From Iris pallida (lineage: Eukaryota > Streptophyta > Magnoliopsida > Asparagales > Iridaceae), in contig JANAVB010003999.1 in NCBI GenBank assembly GCA_029216955.1, forward strand, positions 5,148,197-5,212,196: 64,000 nt of DNA, read 5' to 3'. The notes below the pieces were generated by a model, which had not been told where the DNA came from, searched no databases, and saw only the letters and a program-made list of their open reading frames with translations. This document shows positions 35,560-48,149 of this stretch, one piece after another. Positions within the stretch are counted from its first letter, which is position 1, and every line of letters starts with the position of its first letter. Position numbers and translations under genes: made by a program.

Positions 35560-37545
35560 AAAATGATTAAGTTAAATTTAAATAAAATTTAAACGTAAAA
35601 TCATACAAATTTAATAAATTATATATATTATACATATAAAAAATGATTTAGTAGCCATCTGTTTTAGTATAGCATTGATATAATAAATAATACAAATTTA
35701 AATTAATTTTAAACTTAAAATAATACAAAATTAATAAATTAAAAAGTTATGAATTAGTAGCCCACGGTTTTAGTCTTAAAATAGTTTAGTAGCACACGGT
35801 TTTACTAAAACCACGGTTTTCCAGCCCATGGTATTGGCTCAAAGACCAATGGTATTACACTCAATGCATTTTATTCTAACTTTTTCTTTCTCCTTCTCTT
35901 TCCACCCTAACGTTTCCTCTCCCCAACGTTCTGTTATATTTTCGTTCTCTTTGATTATATAATCTGAATTTTTTTTTTCTTCCTTCCCTTTTCTCTTTTT
36001 TTTTTGGTATTTTACATCTACATGCAAAAATAAATCTAGTTCTCTAAGATTATACGCATGAAAAATGCTGTCGAAATGTTATTTTTTTCGTGATTCATCA
36101 GTTTATTTCTGGATCTACAAATTTAGTTCTTTGTTTTATGATTTTTTTTTGTGATTCATCAATTTTTTACTCTTCCACTTCTTATTTTCAAGTTTTGTAA
36201 TAATTTTATCGGATTTATACGATATTGGAAGGCGATCTGATTCTGGTATTACAGTAGGAAGATCAGTTTTATTCTTTGCATCGTTCTTTCCTATGATTTT
36301 GAGATGGTACAAAATTCTATTTTTTATTATATATTATTTTTTTTCTATTAATTTTTTAAACAAATCCGTCCCTTTTCTCTTTATTTTTCGTATTTTACAT
36401 CTACATTCAAATTTAAGATCTTGAAATATTTGATTATACGCATGAAAAATTAATTAAAATGTTATTTTTTCATGAGTTATCATTTGATGTTCTGGATCTA
36501 CATATTTAGTTTGATTTCTATAGTTTTTTTTTGGTGATTCATCAAATATTTATTTTTCCTCTTCTTTTTTCAATTTTTTTTAATAAATTTTTCGGATTTA
36601 TACGTTGTTGCGGAGTCGATACGATTCTGGTTTTAGAGTCAATTTCTTTGTTTTATTCTTTTTATATTTCCATTCCTATGATTTTGAGATGGTAAAAATT
36701 GACATTAAAATTATATAATATTTTTTTTATCGAAATTTCGTATATTTAAAATCGTGAATCGTCATTTTATGTTCTGGACCGAATGTTTTTTTTCTACAAA
36801 TTATATATAATGATTAAGTTAAATTTAAAATTTATGAAAGATGTAAAATAATACAAATTTAATAAATTATATATATAAAAATTGATTTTGTAGCCCACGG
36901 TTTTAGTATTCCATTGATTTAATAAAAAAATTTCATGTAAATAAATTTTAAACGTAAAATAATATAAAATTAATAATTTAAAAAAAATGAATTAGTAGCC
37001 CACGGTTTTAGTCTACTATTGGTTTAGTAGCACATGGTTTTACTTATACCACGGTTTTCCAGCCCATGGTTTTGGCTCAAAGACCAATGGTATTACACTC
37101 AATGCATTTCTGTTTTTTCTCTTTCTCTTTCCATTCTAACGTTTCCTATCTACAATATTGTGTTATATTTTGGTTCTCTTTGAGTATATAATCTGTAATT
37201 ATTATTTTTTTCCTTCCCTAATCTTTTTTTTTTCATATTGTACATCTCTATCAAAAGTTATATTGGGTTTAATTTGATTAAACGCATAGAAAATGCAATT
37301 AAAATGTTTTTTTTCTTGGTGATTCATCATTTTATGTTCTGGATCTACAAATTTAGTTCGATTTCTTTGGTTTTTATCAACAAATATTTTTTTTCCTAAT
37401 TTTTTTCAACTTTAAAAATGATTTTTTTTCGGTTTTATAAGTTATTTGGGGGGGGGGGGGGGGGGGGGGGGGGGAACCAAATCTGGATTTAGAGATGACT
37501 AATTTCTTGCTTTCTTTTTTCTATTTCCATTCCTTTAATTTGGAG
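35560..37545. repeat. Direct repeats with CCACGGTTTT blocks in the Helitron
   Basis: The block with TAGCCCACGGTTTTAG ... CCAATGGTATTACACTCAAT occurs at about 35640-35870 and 36880-37110. A second block, ATACGCATGAAAAAT ... TTCTGGATCTACA ... TTTGAGATGG, occurs three times: about 36050-36310, 36440-36695 and 37285-37550. No gene other than the N-terminal exon at 37910-37973 is seen in 35530-38000. Confidence 0.75.
37448..37474 (+). repeat. Poly-G run of 27 bases
   Basis: Uninterrupted G run inside an AT-rich Helitron segment. A run of 14 G also occurs near 3726-3739. The length in the assembly is unlikely to be exact. Confidence 0.9.
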
Positions 37546-37999
37546 ATGGTCAGCTACAACATCAAGGTATAATTTAACTCTTGTACTGAATATCATTTAA
37601 TTTCATTTCTGTTTCATGATAACATATAACCCTCATCTTAGTATGTTTTTGGAATTAATATTACAATTGTTATCTACGAAGCTATGAAGCTATGAAGGTA
37701 TAATGCTATTGTTTACATGTTGCAAAATAATGCTTGTACAAAAATTTATTTTTTCAATTTATTTATGATTGTTAAATGATAGTTGTCAGATAAATAATAT
37801 AGATAATTTTATTTACATTTTTACAATGTATATAAATGAATGAAATATGACAGCAATATTAGAAATTAGAATAACGTAAAAGATAACAGAAATTGGATGC
37901 AACTATTACCTGCTTCATCTTTGGTAAGCTTCGGTCGCTTGTTAAGTGTTGTACTCCTTGTCAGCTTCCTCATTATCGATTTGTTTCTTTGTAATAGAT

Positions 38000-40045
38000 C
38001 CTTCCTTGTTATATAGTAAGTGACCAAATTGAATTCTGGGATTTGTATGCTGGGATTTAGAAGTGACCAAATTGAAACCCCATTCTTATATAGTAAGCCC
38101 ATTATATAGGCATTCAATTAAACATTATTTTGTATTGGTTGGAAAAAATGCAGGAATGCCAACAGTTGTTGCTGATATCAACACATCATTAGAGATGTAT
38201 TTATTATTGCCATACATCGTTTTTTGTACAATTAGGCAAATATATCTATGTTCTCAAATCATGATTATTTTGTATTGGGAAAGACGGAACTAAAATTTTC
38301 CCAACATATTGTTGCTAATCATACATCTTTTTAAAGGATGTAATGATGTATGAACATTCATTTAATTTTAGATTTTCAAAAATAAGCTTTAATGGCAACT
38401 ACTTTGAGTTTCATTTAAATATTCTGCAAACCTGATTTCCAATGTATATATATGTGTCATAATAAAGGACTTTCTTTTAATGTTCTAATGATGAATGTAC
38501 ATACCTTATTAGGTTGCAATTTTTATTTTAAATCAAAATTTCTGATCTGCTATTCTGTTACAAATATATTATATTTGTTTGTACGTTAATGATAATGACA
38601 TAAGATCAATAAACAATAATGTACGGCAGCGTCTGAATTTAAAAGAAGTAAGGTTCAAACTAATTTAATATTAAGTACTTGATGGAATTTGATCAATATA
38701 AGTAATTTAATTAAGGATATTTACTTTTATAATAAATCTTAATTTCAAGTTCATATTATTTCAACTTTTATTCTTTAGTTGTGTGACAACATATGTGAAT
38801 ATGGCTGTCTTACTTTTATAGATTTTTCGGATTTACATAAAGTAATATAATGACTATAATTTTATCATAATTATAAATTTAAGAATAATGTTGTACCATT
38901 GCAAGATTAAATGCGGACACAAACTTTGTTATATTATCCCTCAATATATGTACATGCAAAAGTTAGTTTATTATCAATATTTATTGTTAATGTATTATTT
39001 TTACATGCATAAGTTAGTTTATTATCAATATTTGTTTAATATTCTGATCTGCTAGTTTATTTTTTTATAAATTATTGTAGTTTGTATCTTAAATGTAATA
39101 AAGTAAGTTCAATTGACATTAATGAACATCATTTATCAATTTTAGAATCACTAAGGATCTTAATACATAAATTAATTTTATGGTATATAATGCTTCTTAT
39201 TGTATATAATTACTATGAATATAACAATTAATGAGTATAAAATGTAATTCCTTATTATTTTTATATATACTTATAAAGATGGCTGAACTTGAAAGCATTC
39301 AAATAAATATTAAGATAATGTTGTAGTTTGTAATAAATTAATTTTGGTTGCTGGCTGAACTTGAAACCATTCAAATACATATTTTTAAAGCTGGCTAACT
39401 TGAAAGAATTCTGATCTGCTAGTTTATTTTTTAATAAATTATTGAAGTTTGTATTTTAAATGTAATAAAGTAAGTTCAATTGACATTAATGAACAACATT
39501 TATCAAATTTACAATCACTAAGGATCTTATTTCATAAATTAATTTTATGTTATATAATGCTTCTTATTGTATATAATTACTATGAATATAACATATAAAG
39601 AGTATAAAATGTCATTCCTTATTATTTTTATATATACTTTTAAAGCTGTTTGAACTTGAAAGCATTCAAATACATACTTAAGATAATACTCATGTACGTC
39701 AATACATTTCACAAAGAGTGCTTTTAAGATGAACGGTATTAAAAACACTAAGGATCAAACTAAGGTAATCTTCAAACTAATGATCAAACTAAGGTAATAT
39801 AACCAAAAAAGGTTTATATATACTCTCTTCAAATCATATTAAACACAAATAAAAGTTATATTGAGAATAACAAAAGTTCAATTAACTAAGCAAGCTCACA
39901 CAAAATGTTCTTTTAAGAGCTGGCTGGATTTGAAAGCATTCAAATACACAATAAGATAATACTCAAGTACGTCAATACATTGAACAAAGAGTTCTTTTAA
40001 ACTGAATGAAATTAAAAGCACTATTGATCAACACAAAGGTATTCT
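38000..40045. repeat. AT-rich Helitron spacer with direct repeats
   Basis: No gene seen. A block of about 280 bp starting ATTCTGATCTGCTAGTTTAT occurs at 39041 and 39408 (period 367). A block with GAAAGCATTCAAATACA ... GTACGTCAATACAT occurs near 39655 and 39935. Confidence 0.75.
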
Positions 40046-42605
40046 TCATTCCTTCTCTTTCTTTATATCAATCTTCATCTTCTTTGATCCTGCTGTTGTT
40101 GAGTATGCATCAATCAATGACCTCTTCAATCCAGAATCTTCAGGAGTTTCCAGAGACTCAATCTCTTGTGAATATTTGACATTTGGTGTTGAAATCATCT
40201 CTCCACACGATCCAATCTATTCATATATAAACGAAATTAAAATGACTAATTGAAATTAAAATGACTTATTGAAGAAAAAAAAAAGACTAATTAAACATTC
40301 ACTTTTTTTACCATTTCGACATCATTTTCCTCCTTCAACAAATTTGAAAAAATATCAGATTCCTGTAAAATTAAAAATAAACAGAATAGTTAAAAAATAA
40401 TTAAAGTAAGTTCAAATGTACCAGAAGATTAATACATACCTGATTTTCTTTAAAATGTTCAGAATATAGTGAAATTAATCCTTCATCGGTAGTCAGCTTT
40501 AATATCGTAAATGATCCAGTATAATTACGTACTTGTTCAGATCTTACTTGAATCTTGAAGAAAATTTTTAAGCCAACTAAATTTTGTATTTCCTCAGGAA
40601 TTTTCTGATCATTTTCTGATTCCTACAATTTTACGAAAAAGAATCAAATGAAATTATAATAAATATTATAATAAATATAACAAATTTAATATTGACAAAG
40701 AATTATGATATGTGTTTAGAGCTTATTTACAAAAGTACCTCTGACGTCTTCTTTTTTAAATCCAAAGCCTTTTTTCCAATAAGCTGGACACATTCTTTGT
40801 CCCATAATAGTAAATCTATTTCCCCGGTTGTGTCAATAACACGAACATTAATTTTGTACCTGTTAAATAAAATTGTATTTAAATATTCAAGAAGAATAGT
40901 AATTAGGTTTAAAATGATCGTATGTTAATACCTGATGTTAACATCTTTTTCAAACTTGTCACATCTGTCACAGTAAAATAAATCGCCACATTTATCTAAT
41001 TTTTTTGGACATTTGTTACACGAAAAATACCACCAAGCATTCTTTAATACAACTTCAACAATTTCAGCATAAACCCAAAAGCTTCCAATCTGATAATCAA
41101 TAAAAAAAAAAATTCAACAATTATGTAATATAATATAATTACAAATTATAACTAAATGAAAAACTATACCTCATGGTTATCTCTTAAGTTCTCAATGGTC
41201 CTAACTATAGCTTGGCCACTTGATAATTGTGTGGAATCTTTTAACATTTTTACATCGAATCTCGGTAAAACCATTGGCGTGGCATTCGTTGCAGCAAGTG
41301 GTCATTATACAATGATGATTTGTAGCTATTGGCTGGGTGTTCGTTGCAAGCATAAATCTGAGTACATCAAAAAATTTTAATTTGATTCGATTGTTACAAA
41401 AAACTTTTTATGTTTCTGTCATATAATTTATGTATTATATTAAACTGTTTGTTTTTATGTTGCAGGCACAATCTTATTATGTTGCAGGCATAAACTTTTA
41501 TGTTTCTGTCATTTAATTTATGTATTACATTTAACTGTTGGTTTCTATGTTGCAGGCATAAATCTTATTTGTGTTTTATTGAGACTTAGTTTTATGTTAC
41601 TGTCTTTTGTTTTCTAATTTATTGTGACTTAGTTTTATGATTCGGTCATTAACATTATATTTTTTAAGTATTTATGTGCATGGCTGAATTTTTACACTGT
41701 ACATGATTGTTAATTTAATGTCGATGGAACCTGTTGATTAAATTGTTTATTTGTGGGGTAAAATGGATTGGAATTTGGATTAAAGTGGATGGGTTTGTTT
41801 AATCCATTTCCCAAAAATAGTCCTGGGAATATTTTTGTTTTTCGAATATTTTTTTTATCTTACTGTCATTTGTGTTTTATTGGGGCAGAGTTTTACGTTA
41901 CTGTCATTTGTTTGTTTTGGTGCCCTTCCCAAAACAGTGTGTTCTAATTTTGTTATAATATTTGATTGTAGAAAATTATTATTATTTATGTGTACATGCC
42001 AACAGTTTTTATGAAAAGTTTATATCTGTCAAATATGTTTTTTATTACATAGTTGTTACTTTCGAATTTTTTTTTATGTTAATGTCAATTCTGTTTTATT
42101 GTTCCTGAGTTTTACATTACTGTCATTTGTGTGTTTTATTGGTCTATATACAATGATGCTTTGTATCTATTGGCTGGGTGTTCTTTGCAGGCATAAATCC
42201 GAGTATATCAAATATTTTTAATTTGATTCGATTGTTACAAAAAACTTTTTATGTTTCTGTCATTTAATTTATGTATTATATTAAACTGTTGGTTTTTATG
42301 TTGCATGCACAATCTTATTATGTCGCAGGCTTAAACTTTTTATGATTCTGTCATACTAAACTGTGTTTTTTTTTACGTAAATATACAAATTGAGTTTTTT
42401 TATCTAACAAAAAATAACATGCAGAATGTAATAAACTGTGGGTAATCAGAAATACCTCAGAATCGTGGAATACACACTCCATACTGAATGGTTGCCCTTT
42501 TCCTCCGTATCCGGGTACATCATACATACGAATGAGTCGTACTTTCAAATTCCAAAATGTTTTGGATGGACTGACCTCACGGATTAGTGAGAAGAAAGGA
42601 GCCAT
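40046..42605 (-). pseudogene. RPA1-like single-strand DNA-binding protein of the Helitron, internally deleted
   Basis: Plant Helitrons often carry a replication protein A homologue. Exon-like blocks on the minus strand: 42456-42605 (MAPFFSLIREVSPSKTFW ... FSMECVFHDSE, start of the first OB fold); 41170-41300 (ATNATPMVLPRFDVKMLKD); 40932-41089 (C4 zinc finger CNKCPKKLDKCGDLFYCDRC); 40739-40859; 40440-40622; 40312-40362; 40046-40216 (ends DIKKEKE, TGA). From 41170 down, the blocks join in phase and cover the C-terminal OB fold. The rest of the first and most of the second OB folds are missing: 41300-42455 is non-coding repeats and an in-frame TGA precedes the 41300 block. A functional protein is unlikely. 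Confidence 0.7.
41306..42360. repeat. Direct repeats replacing the middle of the RPA-like gene
   Basis: About 200 bp starting TACAATGATG.TTTGTA.CTATTGGC is present at 41306-41500 and again at about 42148-42360, with shorter copies of TTTCTGTCAT..AATTTATGTATTA between. It sits exactly where OB-fold exons should be. Confidence 0.8.
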
Positions 42606-43099
42606 AGTTGAGGTAGATTTTTTCTTTTTCTGAAAGTTGAAGGGGAAGATGGATCCCATTTCTACACTGTATATATAGACAGTTTGAATGAACAACATTA
42701 ATGCAAAATATGTTGGAAAAACCAACAGTTTTCTTCGTTTTTTGGGAGAAAAGTGGCTGTTGTAAATGGAAAACCAACTTGTGTTTAGGTGGGAAAGGTG
42801 CATGTATATTTGAATTATTTGAATATTTTGAATAACTTTCTTGGAAACCTGAAGGTTAATTAATGTATTCTATATATATCAATTTATTGTTGCTGTTTGT
42901 AAACTGTTTTTTTATTAGCATTTTTTTTTATTGCTGTACTGTGTTTGGGCGAGAAAATGGCAATGTTGCAATTTTTGGCAACTATTTTGCTATTATATAT
43001 ATATAGATAAGTCCCTCAAATCCCTTTTTTTTATACCCTCTTAAATTTGCTATATTATTATGGTCTTATACTATAAGTCCATAAAATCTTTTCCATTTG

Positions 43100-43101
43100 T
43101 A

Positions 43102-43150
<49 letters not shown>

Positions 43151-43252
43151 CCTAATAGTGGGATGGGCATCATATATATATATATAAAACTTTATATATA
43201 TATATATATATAAAGTTTTATATATATATATGATGCCCATCCCACTATTAGG

Positions 43253-43326
<74 letters not shown>

Positions 43327-43343
43327 CCCATCCCACTATTAGG

Positions 43344-43409
<66 letters not shown>

Positions 43410-43435
43410 CCTAATAGTGGGATGGGCATCATACA
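43100..43435. repeat. Nested palindrome with TA microsatellites
   Basis: A 24-bp unit (CCTAATAGTGGGATGGGCAT core) occurs four times, forward (43150), reverse (43231), reverse (43322) and forward (43409), separated by TA tracts. The first pair forms a perfect hairpin with arms of about 45 bp. Confidence 0.9.
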
Positions 43436-43630
43436 TGGTTTTATGATAAATGTCCGACCGTCGAACCGAAGGAATAAAAGATTCAATTTGATTTCAGTTT
43501 TAAAAATACTAAAAAAATTATTTAGTTTTAATTTTGAATTTTAATTGTTCAAAATCAAAAACTTACACAATTATGTAAATAAACTCAATTTTATATATAT
43601 TTTGTGACTAAAAATTTGTATTTTGTTGTG

Positions 43631-43802
43631 TACATTTTTACAAGAACAATTGTATGTATATATGTGTTTTAAAATCCAACTTTGATAATTTAACAACTTT
43701 GAAATACAATAATTATATATATAATTGTATATATAATTTTACAAGAAAAATTGTATATAATTGTATACATTTTTACAAGAACAATTGTATGTATATGTGT
43801 GT
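43631..43802. repeat. 38-bp direct repeat
   Basis: TACATTTTTACAAGAACAAT plus the following TGTATGTATAT occurs at about 43631 and 43765. 43440-43630 is AT-rich with no feature seen. Confidence 0.7.
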
Positions 43803-44050
43803 TGGGCCGCATGCATCTCTCTTAACCACTAGACTAAATGCCATTTGCCTGCAATGGGTAATTGTGGCGAACTCGTCTCTACTGGGACTCGAACTCTGAC
43901 CACTTAGGCCACATGCATCTCTCTTAATCACTAGGCTAGAGGTCATTTCTTTGGGCCCCCAGCACCGGACCGTGGCTGCCCCGCGACCACCCAGTCGTCC
44001 GTGCCTGGGAGGGGGCTCGAACTTGGGACCTCCCCCAAATGAGCCCCCTC
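43803..44050 (-). mobile_element. SINE cluster (tRNA-like A and B boxes)
   Basis: On the minus strand: TAGCCTAGTGATTAAGAG (A-box-like, near 43930) and GAGTTCGAGTCCC (B-box, near 43890), then a second A-box-like TAGTCTAGTGGTTAAGAG (near 43825). A further B-box-like AAGTTCGAGCCCC lies at about 44015-44027. It looks like two or more tandem or overlapping SINEs; borders are not resolved. The part at 44053-44104 is a TA microsatellite. Confidence 0.55.
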
Positions 44051-44055
44051 TCCTA

Positions 44056-44107
<52 letters not shown>

Positions 44108-44157
44108 CTTCATTTTGCGATTAGTAAATAATGACCCGGTAGGGGGCTCGAAGTTGC

Positions 44158-45149
44158 TGTCACGACCCGCTCCCGAATAATCGGACACGAGTCGAACACG
44201 CCCAGCCTTTGTCGTTAGACACAACAAAGTAAGCTGTACAATTCTAGAAAAAACTAACCAGATATCAAGACAAGTATGAAAACACAGCATCTATAAATGT
44301 ATCCCAGAAAAGAAGTACAAGTCTCAGAATTTATTACATTCCAACAAAATAAAAGATAAAGTCTACTAGTCTCAAGTACAAGGTAAAAATATAAAGTGCT
44401 AAGGTAAGCTCTAGGCTTCTGCAGCCTCTAGGTCCAACACAGCTCCAGCTGGCTCAGCAATAATAGCAACATCCTGTCCATAATAGGTGTCGCAGAGGGC
44501 CTCCAACTCACCTGCAACATATCCTATTCAGGAGCGGAGCAAAGTACAGTTCTAGGTAATGAAACATGAACATGATATGAACAGAGTACACGGGTACATG
44601 AAAATGATATACAGGAAAGTACAGGAAAGTAGTACAGGAAATAAGTACAGGAACTATAGTACATGAATGTAAAGTACAGAAAATGTAATGTACAGGAATG
44701 AAACTATAATCCTGTAGTACCAGACATGATAAGTGCACAATATCGAAATACATCTAGTCCATACGACCGGCTGGGGTGAGAACATGCACAGGACTACATG
44801 AATAGGGTACGACTTAGGGCCCGCGTGCACGATGCGAGGCCTAAGCTAGGCACATGAATATAGTAACCGGGATTGGTCACATAGTTAGTGTATTTCTCCA
44901 TCCGACACTAATAACTACAAGAACAAGAGTACAGGAATACAGGGATACATGATACCGTGCCATGACTTGTCGCAAGAAAGAGTACAAGAATGTAAATGTA
45001 CAAAACCGTAGAAAAGTACTTGCCTGGCTCCGGGAAAGTACTGGTAATCAAGGAAGCTGGATATCCTCCTGGTTTATATTGGTACAAGTTGATTAATAAC
45101 TAAACAAGTTCTAAATTGGTATCTTGCAGTTCTAAACATGTCTCACTAC
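44158..45149 (-). mobile_element. LTR D: partial gypsy LTR
   Basis: Starts TGTCACGACCCGCTCCC like LTR A and carries a GTACAGGAA-rich stretch (44575-44700). It is cut at 45150 by LTR E, and its remainder is not in the window. Confidence 0.65.
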
Positions 45150-46348
45150 TGTAATGCCCCGCCCCGCGCGAGGCATTTGGTTGGCTTGTTGGATGGGATC
45201 AGAATGTTGGACCGTGACTTTTATTGGAGATCAAAGAGAGTTGAGACTGATGCAGTCTTTCTGAGCTGGCTAGACAGATTAAGTGTTGGAACGTGGCTCG
45301 CTGGTGGAGCTACGCTTAGGGGGAATGTGTGCAACCAGAATAAGAAGTCCATTTTATGCAGGCAAGTGGAACTGTCCTCCTTCTTCCTTATTCCTGCATG
45401 CTTAATAAATGGAATAACGTGATGCTATGAATATGAATATGTCCCTAATGTTTCTTACCTTGAATGTTGAATAATTGAGATGCGATGCTTTAGTTGCTAA
45501 ATCGATAGAGATGCCTATGCTGGAAATTATTGAATGAATAGCACATGAACTTTGAGTTTCTGAACGAATCACACTAGAACTGCTAATATAACATGATACC
45601 GGAGAATGAATTGATAATGTCCCTTTTTGCTTAATGTCGATGAAATGAATGAATCACTTGAATAATGAGATGTTGCGTGAATAATACATGAGAAAAGAAT
45701 TGAATATGCTATTCTTCCTATGAAATGAATGAAATGCTACAGGTCCCTTCGAAATAAATGAATGCTATTGTTCCTCCTTAGAAGGAACATAATGAGAAAT
45801 GTTGCAATGAAGCAATGAATGAGAATTGATGAGGCTTGGGATCATTGATATCACCAAATGAAATGATGGTAATATTGGAAATGAATAAGTCATTGAACAT
45901 GACTTGAATGAGATGAATGATGATGCACTGTTGTCTTTACTTCAATATTTCACCATGCATTTTATGTTCACGATTGAGTTGGACACGCATCCGCATGGTC
46001 ATAGGACAACTTATGCATAAGTGATGGGGATATGTTTTCTCGGACGGTACCCCGGGACGTTAGGGCGACCGATCCGGCCTAGGAGAAAACACTGGCGTGC
46101 CAGAAGGGGCACGGGTTTTGTGAGGCATCCTTTGGGGCTAGCTACCTTCTCTGGAGTCATCGCATTACCAATAAAGACCTATATGGCAACGTCCGTATGG
46201 TTAAACACCAGTGACCATGTAGTCAGGATGCATGCTAATGAATGTCTTGTGCAGGCAGAGTAAGTATGTCTGCTAACCTATATTTGATGCAGGTACGAGG
46301 GAGTTGGCTATCGGTAAGAAATCACTTAAATGTGATATACTCAATATA
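45150..46348 (+). mobile_element. LTR E: partial gypsy LTR in opposite orientation
   Basis: Begins TGTAATGCCCCGCCCCGCG, the usual start of Tekay-type LTRs read 5' to 3', so this one points to the plus strand. It contains AATGAA-rich and GC-rich blocks (46030-46260) and is cut at 46349 by LTR A. ORFs inside are not genes. Confidence 0.55.
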
Positions 46349-48049
46349 TGTCACGACCCGCACCCACCGTGAGGGTACGAGTACGTAACAGCGCCCAGCC
46401 TACGCCGCAATGTCGACGGTATAGAACGCTGTTCTAGGTCATGAACTATAACTAACTAACATGAAATACTCTCCATAAGGAGGCCAACACAGAGGTACAA
46501 CTCAATCACAACTATAGATAGAATATAGCACGATGAAATAGATAAGAAAATCCTCAACTGAGGTACAACAGAATGAAATAACATAAGTTAACCACTACCA
46601 GTCTCAACATCTCTAGAATATACAACTCTGAAAAATAAGGACAACAACTAAACATAAAAAGGGAAAAACAGTCTAAGCTATCTATACTAAGCAGGGTATC
46701 GTCCTCAGCAGCTGCCTGAACCTCCCTAGGGGTCCAGGTCGCGAGTGTCATCTAGGCAAGCTCCAAAGTAAGGAGTGCAGGGTTCCTCATCATCCTCTGT
46801 AAAATTTTCAACAGGTCCAGTCAGGACGGGAGCGAGCACAATACATCTCACGCAGATCATAACAGGATAGAGAATATAAACATGCAAGAGAGTACGATAC
46901 ATGAAACTGAAAGAAAATATATGATGTAAACAGGAAGAGAACTGTAATAGAAATATCTACTATAAGTAGAGAGCTACCAGTGACTAGTGATTTAGAGTAC
47001 AAAGTCGATATGTGAACGGCTTGATTTGCGCATGGCTATACTAAAGAGGCGTACATGGCTATACTACTTTGGAATTGTTCACATGACTATTTATACTCCC
47101 CCGTACCCCAATCAATACACAAGGATCCAAACAAGTTATATTACGTACATATTTTCACATGAAGCCCATAAATGGGTGCTACATGAGAGCTCATACATGA
47201 GTGCACATGAAGTTCACATGGGGGCCCATAAATGGGTGCACATGAAATTCACATGAAGGCTTATAAATGAGTGCACATGCAATATAGGTTATACATGAGA
47301 TACATGGGAAACATGTCCGATTCATGGGAGCACATGAGAGTACACGAGCATGCATGAACGAGCATGAAGCACATGAGAAACATGGATAACATGAGAGCGA
47401 GGAATACATGATGTACACGAAACACATGACACAATGTATCCGATGCTCCCGAGGGGGATAACATCTCAATGTAGGGATCCATATAGTACCAATTCGTGAT
47501 AATATCGTGACAGCATCAAATAAGGTAAACTAGAGCAGGAATATAATTCTAAGCAAGTTATGAAATGATCAGAGAATGTACTCGCCTGGTATCTGAATGT
47601 CTGAAGTAAATGTACTGTCCGAGATGAGGTACCTGACTCCTAGTTAGAGCAACACAAGTCAAGATGTATACAGGGGATGATAAATGTAATCTACTATGCA
47701 TCTGCATGCTGTCTAGGTCAAACTAGACTAAAATCAACCCTTGGTCAACTCTGGTCAACTGCACTAGTCACACTTGGTCAAACAAGCCATTCTAGGTCTA
47801 ACCCTAGTCTAAACCAGTCAACCAAGTCTAGCCAACCCTAACTAAACCTAGGCTAGCACACAAGCACAATCACAAGGCTATACAAGCCAACAACCACTCA
47901 AATTCCTATATAAGCATGTATATATTTAACTCATAGCATATACTCATATGTGAAATCACTCATAGGCATAGGAACCTACAGATATGTGTTCATACCCACA
48001 ACATACATTGTATCATAACACTCATGTATGTAGTATATATATACACAAG

Positions 48050-48149
<100 letters not shown>

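Larger units (their letters stand above)
34430..37973 (-). pseudogene. Duplicated N-terminal exons of the Helitron protein
   Basis: Exon-like blocks with splice signals on the minus strand: 37910-37973 (MRKLTRSTTLNKRPKLTKDE); about 35408-35520 (ends SPFGDITN); about 35098-35238 (starts CGSSEPTQLIVSQKK); about 34866-34955 (ends NPFSEITN); about 34628-34770 (starts CGSNQTDDLSIS); about 34432-34493 (LTNGDCKFDHGHANPTIG). The order PF..ITN then VCGS occurs twice, pointing to a tandem duplication of an exon pair. These are low-complexity N-terminal parts of Helitron helicases; function unknown. Confidence 0.5.
31883..43007 (-). mobile_element. Helitron, 11.1 kb, non-autonomous
   Basis: On the minus strand: 5' end A|TCTATATATATATAATAGC (43007) and 3' end with hairpin CGTGC-ATC-GTACG about ten bases before CTAG|T (31883). 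These are the rolling-circle termini TC...CTAG in an A/T site. It encodes a PIF1-like helicase and an RPA-like gene in the same orientation, as in plant Helitrons, but the Rep (HUH) domain is absent. An exact 20-bp direct repeat lies just outside both ends (31860-31879, 43052-43071). Confidence 0.75.

Noticed and set aside
31883..43007. Host RPA and PIF1 genes
   Set aside because: Both are the Helitron-type versions, same strand, inside Helitron ends, and both are damaged.
43803..44050. True tRNA genes
   Set aside because: A and B boxes are present but no cloverleaf with acceptor stem can be formed; SINE heads fit better.
45138..45422. 94-aa frame at the start of LTR E (also 46021-46263)
   Set aside because: Lies within the LTR and begins at its terminal sequence; no domain.
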